Below are positions 8,035-16,686 of a stretch of DNA of 64,000 nucleotides, piece after piece. Position 1 is the stretch's first letter. Every line of letters begins with the position of its first letter. The notes below the pieces were generated by a model. The model was not told the DNA's origin and ran no database searches. It saw only the letters and a list, made by a program, of their open reading frames with translations. The stretch spans positions 1 to 64,000 of the forward strand of contig JAFSIQ010000044.1 in the NCBI GenBank assembly GCA_017439675.1, written 5' to 3'. The DNA comes from Lachnospiraceae bacterium (GTDB lineage Bacteria > Bacillota > Clostridia > Lachnospirales > Lachnospiraceae). A program made the translations under genes and the position numbers.

Positions 8035-9573
8035 ATGAGTAAGAAACCAGTAGTTTTAATGGTACTTGATGGTTATGGATTGAATGAGAAGACAGAGGGT
8101 AACGCCATTGCAATGGCAAATACCCCTGTTATGGATAAGCTTATGGCAGAATGTCCATTTGTTCCTGGTAATGCTTCAGGACTTGCAGTTGGTCTTCCGG
8201 ACGGACAGATGGGTAACTCAGAGGTTGGTCATATGAATATTGGTGCAGGACGTATTATTTATCAGGATTTGACCTCAATTACAAAAGCAATTGAAGATGG
8301 AGATTTCTTTGACAACGAAGCAATGCTAGAGGCGATTGAGAACTGTAAGAAGAATGGTTCTGACTTACATTTGTGGGGTTTGTTATCCGATGGTGGTGTA
8401 CATAGCCACAATACCCATGTATATGGAATTTTGGAATTATGTAAGAAGCAGGGCTTTAGCGATGTATATGTTCACCCATTTTTGGATGGTCGTGATACAC
8501 CTCCAGCTTCTGGTAAGGACTATGTTGCTGAGTTAGTAGCTAAGATGGAAGAAATCGGTGTTGGTAAGGTTGCTTCCTTATCAGGCCGTTACTACGCAAT
8601 GGATAGAGATAATCGTTGGGACCGTGTAGAGAAGGCTTATGCAGCTTTGGTATATGGCGAAGGTGAGAAGGCTACAGACCCTGTACAGGCAATGGCAGAT
8701 TCCTATGAGAAGGAAGTGACAGATGAGTTTGTTCTTCCAACTGTAATTATGGATGGTGACAAGCCGGTTGCAACAGTTAAGCCTAACGATTCTGTAATTT
8801 TCTATAACTTCCGTCCAGACCGTGCAAGAGAGATTACAAGAGCATTTTGTGATGATGCATTTGATGGTTTTGAGAGAAAGAATGGCCGTATGCCACTTAC
8901 TTATGTATGCTTTAAGGATTATGATGAGTCAATTGGTAACAAGATTGTTGCATTTAAGAAGCAGTCTATTGAGAATACATTTGGTGAGTATCTCGCAAAG
9001 ATGGGCAAGAAGCAGTTACGTCTTGCAGAGACAGAGAAGTACGCCCATGTTACCTTCTTCTTTAACGGCGGTGTAGAGGAGCCTAACAAGGATGAGGCAA
9101 GAACATTAGTTAAGTCTCCAGCGGTTGCTACGTATGATTTACAGCCAGAAATGAGCGCACCAGAGGTTGGTGAGAAGTTAGATGCAGCCATTACAAGCGG
9201 TGAGTATGATGTAATCATTATCAATTTCGCTAATCCGGATATGGTAGGTCATACTGGTGTAATTCCTGCAGCGGTTGCGGCAGTTGAGCGCATTGATGCT
9301 TGTGTTGGTTCTGCTGTAGAAGCAGTTAAGAAAGTAGATGGTGTATTGTTTATCTGTGCTGACCATGGTAACGCAGAGAAGATGGTAGATTATGAGACAG
9401 GTGAGCCACATACAGCTCATACAACCAATCCAGTACCATTTATTTTAGTAAACTATGGTGATGTGAAGCTTCGTGAGGGTGGATGCCTTGCAGACATCGC
9501 TCCTACTTTGTTAGATATTATGGAGCTTCCACAGCCAGCTGAGATGACTGGTAAGAGCTTGATTGTAAAATAA
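8035..9573 (+). CDS. gpmI: 2,3-bisphosphoglycerate-independent phosphoglycerate mutase
   Basis: Cofactor-independent phosphoglycerate mutase (512 aa), a two-metal (usually manganese) alkaline-phosphatase-fold enzyme interconverting 3- and 2-phosphoglycerate. LMVLDGYG supplies the first metal ligands, Ser62 in GNSEVGHMNIG is the phospho-accepting serine, DGRDTPP and SLSGRYYAMDRDNRWDR contact substrate, FYNFRPDRAR binds phosphate, and NFANPDMVGHTG and ADHGNAEKM complete the metal site. ATG 8035 follows AAAGGAG (8021-8027); a longer in-frame start at 7993 has no ribosome site. A strong terminator follows. Codon bias is as strong as in pgk. The leader from 7824 contains a palindrome but no strong promoter that I can see. 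Confidence 0.98.
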   Translation: MSKKPVVLMVLDGYGLNEKTEGNAIAMANTPVMDKLMAECPFVPGNASGLAVGLPDGQMGNSEVGHMNIGAGRIIYQDLTSITKAIEDGDFFDNEAMLEAIENCKKNGSDLHLWGLLSDGGVHSHNTHVYGILELCKKQGFSDVYVHPFLDGRDTPPASGKDYVAELVAKMEEIGVGKVASLSGRYYAMDRDNRWDRVEKAYAALVYGEGEKATDPVQAMADSYEKEVTDEFVLPTVIMDGDKPVATVKPNDSVIFYNFRPDRAREITRAFCDDAFDGFERKNGRMPLTYVCFKDYDESIGNKIVAFKKQSIENTFGEYLAKMGKKQLRLAETEKYAHVTFFFNGGVEEPNKDEARTLVKSPAVATYDLQPEMSAPEVGEKLDAAITSGEYDVIIINFANPDMVGHTGVIPAAVAAVERIDACVGSAVEAVKKVDGVLFICADHGNAEKMVDYETGEPHTAHTTNPVPFILVNYGDVKLREGGCLADIAPTLLDIMELPQPAEMTGKSLIVK

Positions 9574-9653
9574 TAGGTAACATTTAGAATTAAGCATTTT
9601 TGGCTGAGACTTTGAATAGTTACTGTAACACATAAGTGCATATAGTGAATAAG

Positions 9654-9703
9654 AGGAGTTTTTGAAAGATGAGGTGACTTATCGGAGCAAAAACTCCTTT
9701 TTG
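9654..9703 (+). terminator. intrinsic terminator of gpmI
   Basis: AGGAGTTTTTG (9654-9664) pairs perfectly with CAAAAACTCCT (9688-9698) and is followed by TTTTT. Confidence 0.85.
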
Positions 9704-9835
9704 AATGTTTTATCATAGTGAAGGATGACGAATCTCTTTGTATCCTGTCCTAAAAAATAGTTTCATTTTCGTGTATGAACTATGTGTGAAAGGGTATACT
9801 TTCCATAAAAGTAAATATACAGGAAGGTGTTATTC

Positions 9836-11125
9836 ATGAAAGAATATGAAATTTTGGACGTACATGCAATTGAGATATTGGATTCTAGAGCGAATCCGAC
9901 GTTAGAAGTAACAGTTACACTAAAGGACGGAATTTGCGGAAGTGCAGCGGTGCCAAGTGGAGCATCCACGGGACAGTATGAGGCACATGAGTTGCGAGAT
10001 GGGGATGAACGTCATATGGGAAATGGTGTAGAACAGGCAGTTACCAATGTGAATACACGGATTGCAGATAAGATTATCGGTATGAATGTTTTAGAACAAG
10101 CGAAGATAGATGCGCTTCTCATTAAAGCAGATGGAACGGACAATAAGAGAAAACTGGGTGCTAATGCGATTCTTGGTGTATCTCTTGCCTGCGCAAATGC
10201 AGCAGCCAACGCTTTAGGATTACCGCTTTATCGGTATTTGGGCGGTGTTAACGCAAAGGTGTTGCCGATTCCTATGATGAATATATTAAATGGCGGAAAG
10301 CATGCAGATAATACGGTGGATTTGCAGGAATTTATGATTGCACCGGTGGGTGCGGAAACATTTGCTCATGCAATGGAAATGGCTTGTGAGGTATATCATC
10401 ATTTGAAGAAAGTGTTAAAGGGAAAAGGGCTTTCCACCGGCGTTGGTGATGAAGGTGGTTTTGCTCCGGATTTGGCTACCACCTATGAAGTGCTTGACCT
10501 AATTATGGAAGCTATCGATGCGGCAGGTTATAAGGCAGGAACGGATATTAAGATTGCATTGGATGCAGCAGCATCAGAATTGTACGATGAACATGCAGAT
10601 TTGTACTACTTCCCAGGAGAAAGTAAAATGGCAGGAAAAGAAGTGTTTCGAAATGCAGAGGAAATGGTACAGTATTACGAAGGCTTGGTGGATCGTTATC
10701 CGATCTTCTCTATTGAGGACGGTTTGAATGAAAATGATATGAAAGGATGGAAGCTTCTTACTTATCGATTGGGCGAACGAATACAGTTAGTGGGAGATGA
10801 TTTGTTTGTCACCAACACTGTGAGACTTTCGGATGGCATCAGAGAAAAGATTGCCAATGCTATTTTGATTAAGTTTAATCAGATTGGAACATTGACTGAA
10901 ACCATGAATGCCATTGAGATGGCAAAAAATGCAGGCTATAAAACAATTATCAGTCATCGTTCCGGTGAGACCGAGGATACTTTCATTGCAGATTTGGCGG
11001 TAGCAGTAGGTTCAGGACAGATTAAGACCGGTGCCCCTTGTAGAAGTGACCGAACTGCAAAATATAATCGTTTGTTGAAAATAGAAGAGGAACTTGGCAA
11101 GGTGTCTAACTACGCATTTCGATAA
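9836..11125 (+). CDS. eno: enolase
   Basis: Enolase (429 aa) dehydrates 2-phosphoglycerate to phosphoenolpyruvate. Key motifs are [23 protein letters not shown] with the mobile loop, [11 protein letters not shown] with the catalytic Glu, the metal ligands in [15 protein letters not shown] and VGDDLF, the catalytic Lys in [10 protein letters not shown], and [10 protein letters not shown]. Start ATG 9836 has AGGAAGGTG upstream; a start three codons earlier is disfavoured. The -10-like TATACT at 9795-9800 lacks a convincing -35. Its codon use is less biased than that of pgk, tpiA and gpmI: GCG, CGG, GGC and GGA appear often. This suggests lower expression or a different history. All catalytic residues seem intact, so it should be active. 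Confidence 0.96.
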   Translation: MKEYEILDVHAIEILDSRANPTLEVTVTLKDGICGSAAVPSGASTGQYEAHELRDGDERHMGNGVEQAVTNVNTRIADKIIGMNVLEQAKIDALLIKADGTDNKRKLGANAILGVSLACANAAANALGLPLYRYLGGVNAKVLPIPMMNILNGGKHADNTVDLQEFMIAPVGAETFAHAMEMACEVYHHLKKVLKGKGLSTGVGDEGGFAPDLATTYEVLDLIMEAIDAAGYKAGTDIKIALDAAASELYDEHADLYYFPGESKMAGKEVFRNAEEMVQYYEGLVDRYPIFSIEDGLNENDMKGWKLLTYRLGERIQLVGDDLFVTNTVRLSDGIREKIANAILIKFNQIGTLTETMNAIEMAKNAGYKTIISHRSGETEDTFIADLAVAVGSGQIKTGAPCRSDRTAKYNRLLKIEEELGKVSNYAFR

Positions 11126-11179
11126 TTCTCTCACTGGATGAGAGCAGATTGCTATGTTGTAAAATTCTTCAAATTGTGC

Positions 11180-11208
11180 TTGTCTTTATGAAAACATTGT
11201 GATAGAAT
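11180..11208 (+). promoter_or_regulatory. promoter of secG-rnr
   Basis: TTGTCT (11180-11185), 17-bp spacer, TAGAAT (11203-11208), 38 nt upstream of the secG start codon. Confidence 0.65.
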
Positions 11209-11245
11209 ACCGAATAGTGAGTTTTTGGAATAGGAGGTGTTATTT

Positions 11246-11476
11246 GTGAAGACAGCACTTACAATAGTATTTATTTTAATATGTATAGCAACAATCGTAT
11301 TAGTTTTAATGCAGGAAGCAAAGGATAATGGTTTGGGTAGTCTTGCAGGTTCGCCGGCAGGAGAAACTTATTGGAGTAAGAATAAGGGTCGTGATAAGAA
11401 AGTCCTTCTTACTACGATATGCATTATTCTCTTCTTGGGATTGGCTTTATTGATAAGTTCTAAGTTAATGAATTAA
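11246..11476 (+). CDS. secG: protein translocase subunit SecG
   Basis: SecG (76 aa) is the small auxiliary subunit of the SecYEG translocon in the cytoplasmic membrane. It has two transmembrane helices (about residues 2-20 and 52-71) and the family motif VLMQEAKDNGLGSLAG in the cytoplasmic loop. The start is GTG 11246, because AGGAGGTG (11232-11239) gives 6-nt spacing; the in-frame GTG at 11237 lies inside that ribosome site. Position before rnr-smpB-ssrA matches the classic Firmicutes order eno-secG-rnr-smpB. Confidence 0.95.
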   Translation: MKTALTIVFILICIATIVLVLMQEAKDNGLGSLAGSPAGETYWSKNKGRDKKVLLTTICIILFLGLALLISSKLMN

Positions 11477-11481
11477 GACGT

Positions 11482-11513
11482 AAGGGTGCTACATATGTAG
11501 CACCTTTCTTTAT
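11482..11513 (+). terminator. hairpin terminator between secG and rnr
   Basis: A perfect 20-bp palindrome (11485-11504; arms GGTGCTACAT and ATGTAGCACC) with flanking A and T tracts. Because rnr starts 22 nt later with no promoter visible, it probably attenuates rather than fully stops transcription. Confidence 0.75.
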
Positions 11514-11534
11514 TTATAAGTCGGAGGTGAGAGT

Positions 11535-13841
11535 GTGTCAAACTATGCAGAAAAAAAGAAGCGATTGCTACAAGTGATAAATGATAAGCATTATAAGCCG
11601 TTGAAGCAAAAGGAACTTGCTTTTTTGTTACAAATCCCACAGGAGGAAAGAGAAGAATTTCGTGGATTGTTGGCAGAACTAGTAAAAGAAGGAAAGGTTT
11701 TACTTACAAAGAGAGGAAAATATAAGTCTCTTTCTGAGGTGACAAAGATTGGCACGTTCACCGGACATGCCAAAGGGTTTGGTTTTGTGACAGTAGAAGG
11801 TGAGGAAGAAGACTACTTTATATCGGAATATTTAACCAACGGTGCATTGCATAATGATAAAGTAATGATTAAAATAATCAATGCGCCACAGGGAAGAAGA
11901 AAAGAAGCGGAAATTGTAAGGGTTATAGAACGCGGCAATTCGGAAATCGTGGGCTATTATCAAAAGAATAAGAGTTTCGGATTCGTGATTCCAGATAACC
12001 AAAAGATTTCGGATGACATATTTATATCGAAGAAGGACAGCATGGGAGCAGTCACCGGACATAAGGTGGTTGTAAAGCTGACTCGTTTTGGGGATAAGCA
12101 ACATAAGCCGGAGGGAAAGGTGATAGAGATTCTCGGTCATGTAAATGATCCAGGAACAGACATTTTGTCGATTGCCCGTGCATTTAATCTTCCTACGGAG
12201 TTTCCGGAAAATGTGATGGATTCTTTAGAGAGAATACCAGATAGCGTGACGGAATCAGAAGCGGATGAGAGACTGGATTTAAGAGATTGGAAAACTGTCA
12301 CCATTGATGGTGAAGATGCCAAGGATTTAGATGATGCCATTACTCTGACTAGAAGTACGGATGGCTTTCGGTTAGGCGTTCATATTGCAGATGTGACCCA
12401 TTATGTGAGAGAGCATTCCCCTTTAGATAAGGAAGCATTGAAGCGGGGAACCAGTGTGTATCTGGTAGACCGGGTGATTCCAATGCTACCGCACAAATTG
12501 TCAAACGGAATCTGTTCTCTGAATGCAGGAGAGGATCGCTTGGCGTTGTCTTGCATTATGGATATCGATTACAGTGGTAAGGTGACAGGACATCAAATTG
12601 CTGAAACGATTATTCATGTAGACCGAAGAATGAGCTATAACCAGGTGGATGCTATTTTGAAAGTCAATGCCATTCGGTGTGGTACCATTTATGATGGAGT
12701 GAATTACAAAGAAAAAGTAAATGTAATCACAAAGGAATCGGTTGACCTAAGTATACAGGATATACAGCTACGGTTAAATGACGGAAGTGAGATTTCAGGG
12801 GAAGCTATTCTTGATGAATATAAGGATTACGTCGATTATTTTACAGATATGCACGAACTTTCGAATATATTGCGTACCAAACGTATGAAAAGAGGTTCTA
12901 TTGATTTTGATTTTCCTGAGTCTAAGATATTGCTGACTGCCGAGGGAGAACCGGTAGAAATTGGGCCTTATGACAGAAATGCAGCGCATAAGATAATAGA
13001 AGATTTTATGCTTATGGCAAATGAAACCATAGCGGAGGATTATTTCTGGCAGGAGATTCCTTTTGAATATAGAACGCATGGTACACCAGATGAAGAAAAA
13101 GTGCAGAAGCTAAGTGCTATGATAGCCAATTTTGGGTATTATTTTAAAGCATCCACTGACAGTATTCATCCAAAGGAATTTCAAAAACTACTAAAACGAA
13201 TAGAAGGAACACCAGAGGAAGGTTTTATCAGCCGGATGACTCTTCGAACCATGCAACAGGCAAAATATTCTACGGATTGCAGTGGTCATTTTGGATTGGC
13301 AACCAAATATTATTGTCATTTTACATCGCCGATTCGACGTTATCCTGATTTGCAGATTCATAGAATTATTAAGGAGAACTTGCAGGGGAGGTTGGATGAG
13401 AAGAGGTTGTCACACTATAGTGGTATATTGGGTCAAGTGGCAGATTCCAATTCTCAGAACGAGAGAAGAGCACAGGAAGCAGAACGGGAAGTGGAGAAGC
13501 TTAAGAAGGTACAATATATGAGTAAGCGTATTGGAAAGACGTATGAGGGAATTATATCCGGAGTAACCGGTTATGGTTTTTATGTGGAATTACCGAATAC
13601 GGTAGAGGGTATGGTACGCATTGCTAGTATTCCAGATGATTTCTACATTTTTCAAGAGGAAAATATGTCAATTGTTGGTAAAGATACCGGACAAAGCTAT
13701 GCTATGGGACAGAAGGTGCAGGTTAAGGTGGTACACGTGGATAAGCTGATGCGAACCATTGATTTTGAAGTGGTACAACCGGAAATAATGGAGGTTTCCT
13801 ATGATGAAAAAGAACTCATTGACCGATACACGAATATGTAA
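11535..13841 (+). CDS. rnr: ribonuclease R
   Basis: RNase R (768 aa) is a 3'-5' exoribonuclease that degrades structured RNA and helps remove tmRNA-tagged mRNAs. Domains in order: N-terminal winged helix (1-65), two cold-shock-type OB folds (about 70-220), the RNB catalytic domain with metal-binding DGEDAKDLDDA (Asp258 to Asp267), and a C-terminal S1 domain (about 670-755) starting at YEGIISGVTGYGFYVELP. Start is GTG 11535 with CGGAGGTGAGAG upstream. A segment of about 45 residues (about 376-424) interrupts the RNB domain between MSYNQVDAIL and the DEYKDY helix where typical RNase R has a short loop. smpB follows after 69 nt, fitting the functional link. Confidence 0.96.
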   Translation: MSNYAEKKKRLLQVINDKHYKPLKQKELAFLLQIPQEEREEFRGLLAELVKEGKVLLTKRGKYKSLSEVTKIGTFTGHAKGFGFVTVEGEEEDYFISEYLTNGALHNDKVMIKIINAPQGRRKEAEIVRVIERGNSEIVGYYQKNKSFGFVIPDNQKISDDIFISKKDSMGAVTGHKVVVKLTRFGDKQHKPEGKVIEILGHVNDPGTDILSIARAFNLPTEFPENVMDSLERIPDSVTESEADERLDLRDWKTVTIDGEDAKDLDDAITLTRSTDGFRLGVHIADVTHYVREHSPLDKEALKRGTSVYLVDRVIPMLPHKLSNGICSLNAGEDRLALSCIMDIDYSGKVTGHQIAETIIHVDRRMSYNQVDAILKVNAIRCGTIYDGVNYKEKVNVITKESVDLSIQDIQLRLNDGSEISGEAILDEYKDYVDYFTDMHELSNILRTKRMKRGSIDFDFPESKILLTAEGEPVEIGPYDRNAAHKIIEDFMLMANETIAEDYFWQEIPFEYRTHGTPDEEKVQKLSAMIANFGYYFKASTDSIHPKEFQKLLKRIEGTPEEGFISRMTLRTMQQAKYSTDCSGHFGLATKYYCHFTSPIRRYPDLQIHRIIKENLQGRLDEKRLSHYSGILGQVADSNSQNERRAQEAEREVEKLKKVQYMSKRIGKTYEGIISGVTGYGFYVELPNTVEGMVRIASIPDDFYIFQEENMSIVGKDTGQSYAMGQKVQVKVVHVDKLMRTIDFEVVQPEIMEVSYDEKELIDRYTNM

Positions 13842-13910
13842 TATGATTACAACGAAGAGTTACAATTGGAAAGGGAACATTTAGAAGTTCTGTAAGAAAA
13901 GAGGGATGAT

Positions 13911-14381
13911 ATGCCGAAACAAAAAGGGGAAAGACTAATTGCGAACAACAAAAAGGCATACTTTGACTATTTTATTGATGAGAAATTTGAGGCTGGAATT
14001 GCCTTACACGGAACGGAAGTAAAGTCGTTGCGTATGGGACAGTGTAGCATCAAGGAAGCATTTGTCTCTGTGGAGAATGGTGAGGTCTATATAAGGCAGA
14101 TGCATATTTCTCCTTATGAAAAGGGTAATATTTTTAATAAGGATCCACTTCGTCCGAGAAAGTTATTGCTTCACAAGTATGAAATCAACAAAATCATGGG
14201 GCAGGCAAAGATGAAGGGGTATACCATTGTGCCATTGCGGGTATATTTTAAAGATAGTCTTGTTAAGATAGAAATTGGTCTTGCTAGAGGTAAGAAGTTG
14301 TACGACAAGCGAAATGATATTGCAAAGAAGGACATGAAGCGAGAAGCGGAAAAGGAATTCAAGATTCGCAATATGAGATAG
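13911..14381 (+). CDS. smpB: SsrA-binding protein SmpB
   Basis: SmpB (156 aa) binds the tRNA-like part of tmRNA and carries it into stalled ribosomes. The beta-barrel motifs are clear: [38 protein letters not shown] and the basic C-terminal tail [15 protein letters not shown] that forms a helix in the mRNA channel. GAGGGATG ribosome site, ATG 13911. tmRNA itself lies 510 nt downstream, after one small membrane protein gene. Confidence 0.97.
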   Translation: MPKQKGERLIANNKKAYFDYFIDEKFEAGIALHGTEVKSLRMGQCSIKEAFVSVENGEVYIRQMHISPYEKGNIFNKDPLRPRKLLLHKYEINKIMGQAKMKGYTIVPLRVYFKDSLVKIEIGLARGKKLYDKRNDIAKKDMKREAEKEFKIRNMR

Positions 14382-14398
14382 GTTTCACCAAAAATTCA

Positions 14399-14427
14399 TT
14401 TTATTTTTCGTGGAATTGTGGTATGAT
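14399..14427 (+). promoter_or_regulatory. extended -10 promoter candidate
   Basis: TATGAT (14422-14427) preceded by TGG forms an extended -10; the -35 region (TTTTAT, 14399-14404) is poor. It would serve the small membrane protein at 14497 and possibly tmRNA. Confidence 0.45.
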
Positions 14428-14496
14428 GACAAATGGAGATAAGATAATGATAACATTGTCTTACGAATTACATGAGATACATTGCGGGAGGAAGTT

Positions 14497-14844
14497 ATGA
14501 GTCAGGCAAAGATAGACAAGAGAAAATATGAAAAGATTCATCGCAAGGAGATTGAGAAGAAGCGCAAGATGAAATTTGCAGTTAAGTGTATAGCTACAGC
14601 GTTGGTTGTTGGTGCAATTTTCGGAATACCAGCAGGCATCAGCATTTATAGAAATATGCCGAAGTTTGTTGGCGATGCAACGCTAGAGTCTTATGTAGGC
14701 ACATACATTCAGGATAATTATGCGGAAGAGATTTCGTCATTGTATTCTGGTGATAAAGAGGATGCTACAGAAAGCACAACAGAAGCAACGACTGAAATTG
14801 AAGACGTAATTGAAGATGCAATTGAAGATGCAGTAGAAGAATAA
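14497..14844 (+). CDS. small single-pass membrane protein, unknown function
   Basis: A 115-aa protein with a strongly basic N-terminus (residues 1-25, KIDKRKYEKIHRKEIEKKRK), one transmembrane helix (about 26-46) and an outer segment ending in a Thr/Glu-rich low-complexity tail (EDATESTTEATTEIEDVIED). I do not recognise a family. ATG 14497 has GGGAGGAAG upstream; an in-frame ATG five codons earlier lacks spacing to that site. It lies between smpB and ssrA, but this could be mere co-location. Confidence 0.6.
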   Translation: MSQAKIDKRKYEKIHRKEIEKKRKMKFAVKCIATALVVGAIFGIPAGISIYRNMPKFVGDATLESYVGTYIQDNYAEEISSLYSGDKEDATESTTEATTEIEDVIEDAIEDAVEE

Positions 14845-14890
14845 CAAGACAATAGTCTTTGTTTAAGTCAGACAATCTGATATAGAATCA

Positions 14891-15232
14891 GGGGTTGTAC
14901 TGGTTTCGACGGGGATTTAGAAATTGTGGAAGCCATTGATGGACCAGGACCATCTAAAAACTTGGAATTAAATATAAACGCAGACAATAAGTTAGCGTAC
15001 GCTGCCTAATGGCAGCTGTCCTACCTAAGTTAACCCATGGCTTGGGATAGGGCATCAAACTAGTGGGGCACTTTGCTGTGAAAGCTTTGACACAGTAAAA
15101 GATTCATGAAGCTACTAAGGGTTACAGCCTGTCGGTTGGCGGTGACCTGAGGGAATGTTCATAAATCGACTGTAATGGGAGATGCCATAATGGAAGAGTC
15201 TTCGGACGCGGGTTCGATTCCCGCCAGCTCCA
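14891..15232 (+). ncRNA. ssrA: transfer-messenger RNA (tmRNA)
   Basis: tmRNA rescues stalled ribosomes and tags the nascent protein for proteolysis. The 5' end shows the conserved GGTTTCGACGGGG. The 3' end shows the TPsiC arm CGGGTTCGATTCCCG, and the acceptor stem pairs GGGGTTG (14891-14897) with CAGCTCC (15225-15231), followed by discriminator A at 15232. The next bases are CTT, so CCA is not encoded and must be added. The tag frame starts at GCA 14980 and ends at TAA 15007-15009, giving ADNKLAYAA, a typical clostridial tag ending in AA. Pseudoknot regions lie between. Length is about 342 nt. No clear dedicated promoter or U-run terminator was found. Confidence 0.96.
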
Positions 15233-15286
15233 CTTGACAGAAAAGCCAATGGGTTTGTTCTGAGGGTGATAGTAGAGGATGAGAAT

Positions 15287-15841
15287 ATGGATAAAGAAAC
15301 GTTAATTGTAGAAGGATTTGTATTCCCAAGTTACAAAGAAGCACAGATTGCGCAGAAAGAATTAGTGAATATTGAAGCGATTCGCAAGCGGATTCGTGGA
15401 CAGGACGGGAAGACCACCTACGAATTGTATTGCAAATTAGTGGAACGGGATATGTTCCACACAATGTTAGGATATGGTTTTCTGTTTGAGTTGCGTCACC
15501 AGTTGATGGAACAGTATGGTTACAGAGAGCAGGAATTGCCGGATGTAGTACTTCCGAAACGTATGGAATACGACAAGGTGTCCCAATTGAATCAAACCAA
15601 GTTGGAATCTAAGCTGCAAAGTTTGATGGTGATTAAGACGAGAATGACGATTACGATTGTGGCTTTGTTGTTTGTTATTGTTGGAATGTTCATTATTGTG
15701 GCAGTGAATCCGAATGTAGGCTATGTGAATACAGAGAACAAGATAATTAACAAGTATTCTACGTGGGAAGAAGAGTTGAATCGGCGAGAGCAAGCCATTC
15801 GTGAAAAAGAAGAAGAGTTGAAGATGAATAAAGATGAATAG
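15287..15841 (+). CDS. single-pass membrane protein with coiled-coil tail, unknown function
   Basis: A 184-aa protein of no family I recognise. Residues 1-110 form a soluble domain starting with DKETLIVEGFVFPSYKEAQIAQKE, one transmembrane helix lies at about 116-140 (ITIVALLFVIVGMFIIVAV), and a short charged coiled coil (EEELNRREQAIREKEEEL) ends the protein. The start is ATG 15287 with GAGGAT 6 nt upstream; the in-frame GTG at 15266 is disfavoured. It lies 54 nt after tmRNA and ends in a terminator. Confidence 0.6.
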   Translation: MDKETLIVEGFVFPSYKEAQIAQKELVNIEAIRKRIRGQDGKTTYELYCKLVERDMFHTMLGYGFLFELRHQLMEQYGYREQELPDVVLPKRMEYDKVSQLNQTKLESKLQSLMVIKTRMTITIVALLFVIVGMFIIVAVNPNVGYVNTENKIINKYSTWEEELNRREQAIREKEEELKMNKDE

Positions 15842-15900
15842 GTCACATTTCTTACATATTTTAGGTGTATACTAGTGTAAGGTAATTATGTGTGAATACA

Positions 15901-15930
15901 AAGAGACAGAAATTACCTGTCTCTTTCTTT
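15901..15930 (+). terminator. intrinsic terminator before the two-component genes
   Basis: AAGAGACAG (15901-15909) pairs with CTGTCTCTT (15917-15925), loop AAATTAC, then TCTTT. Confidence 0.8.
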
Positions 15931-16001
15931 CATTTATTGTAAGACATATTTGATATCATTTGTGTATGATTTATTGTATGGACATTTCAGAGGAGGTTTG
16001 T

Positions 16002-16685
16002 ATGAATACGGTTAAGATTTTGGTTGTCGATGATGAGAGCAGAATGCGAAAGCTAGTTAAAGATTTTTTGACAAGAAAAGGTTACAGTGTGCTAGAGGCA
16101 TCTAATGGAGATGAAGCAGTAGATATTTTTGTAGAAGACAAAGAGATAGCACTTATTATTTTGGACGTTATGATGCCGAAGATGGATGGATGGCAGACTT
16201 GTAAAGAAATAAGAGCTTTATCACAAGTACCTATTATTATGCTGACAGCAAAGTCAGATGAGAGGGACGAATTACTGGGATTTGAACTAGGTGTAGATGA
16301 ATATATTTCAAAACCATTTAGCCCTAAGATTTTGGTGGCAAGAGTGGAAGCAATTCTTCGAAGGACGGCAGGTGCATCTATGGAGGAATTGATAGTGGCA
16401 GGCGATATCCAATTAGATATCGCAGCACACACTGTTAAAGTGAATGGAAAAAATGTTGAGTTAAGCTTCAAGGAGTTTGAATTGCTGAATTACTTTGTGG
16501 TGAATCAGGGTGTCGCACTTTCTAGAGAGAAGATTCTTAACAACGTATGGAATTATGATTATTTTGGCGATGCGAGAACGATTGATACGCATGTAAAGAA
16601 GCTTCGTAGCAAGCTTGGTGACTGCGGAGATTATATTAAGACCATTTGGGGTATGGGATACAAGTTTAGTGTAGAAGAGGAATAG
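16002..16685 (+). CDS. OmpR-family response regulator
   Basis: A 227-aa two-component response regulator. The receiver domain (1-120) has the acidic pair DDE (9-11 region), phospho-acceptor Asp55 in LDVMMPKMDG, Thr in MLTAKS and Lys in SKPF. The C-terminal winged-helix DNA-binding domain (about 130-225) carries LSFKEFELLNYF and the RTIDTHVKKLRSKL recognition helix. ATG 16002 follows AGGAGG (15991-15996). The histidine kinase begins 1 nt after its stop, so the pair is a translationally close operon. The target genes are unknown; the lipoprotein and CheV downstream are natural candidates for co-regulation. Confidence 0.93.
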   Translation: MNTVKILVVDDESRMRKLVKDFLTRKGYSVLEASNGDEAVDIFVEDKEIALIILDVMMPKMDGWQTCKEIRALSQVPIIMLTAKSDERDELLGFELGVDEYISKPFSPKILVARVEAILRRTAGASMEELIVAGDIQLDIAAHTVKVNGKNVELSFKEFELLNYFVVNQGVALSREKILNNVWNYDYFGDARTIDTHVKKLRSKLGDCGDYIKTIWGMGYKFSVEEE

Positions 16686-16686
16686 T

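Noticed and set aside
14844..14891. Dedicated tmRNA promoter (TTGTTT with TAGAAT near 14859-14888)
   Set aside because: The predicted start would fall inside the mature 5' end of tmRNA, so this element cannot be its promoter.
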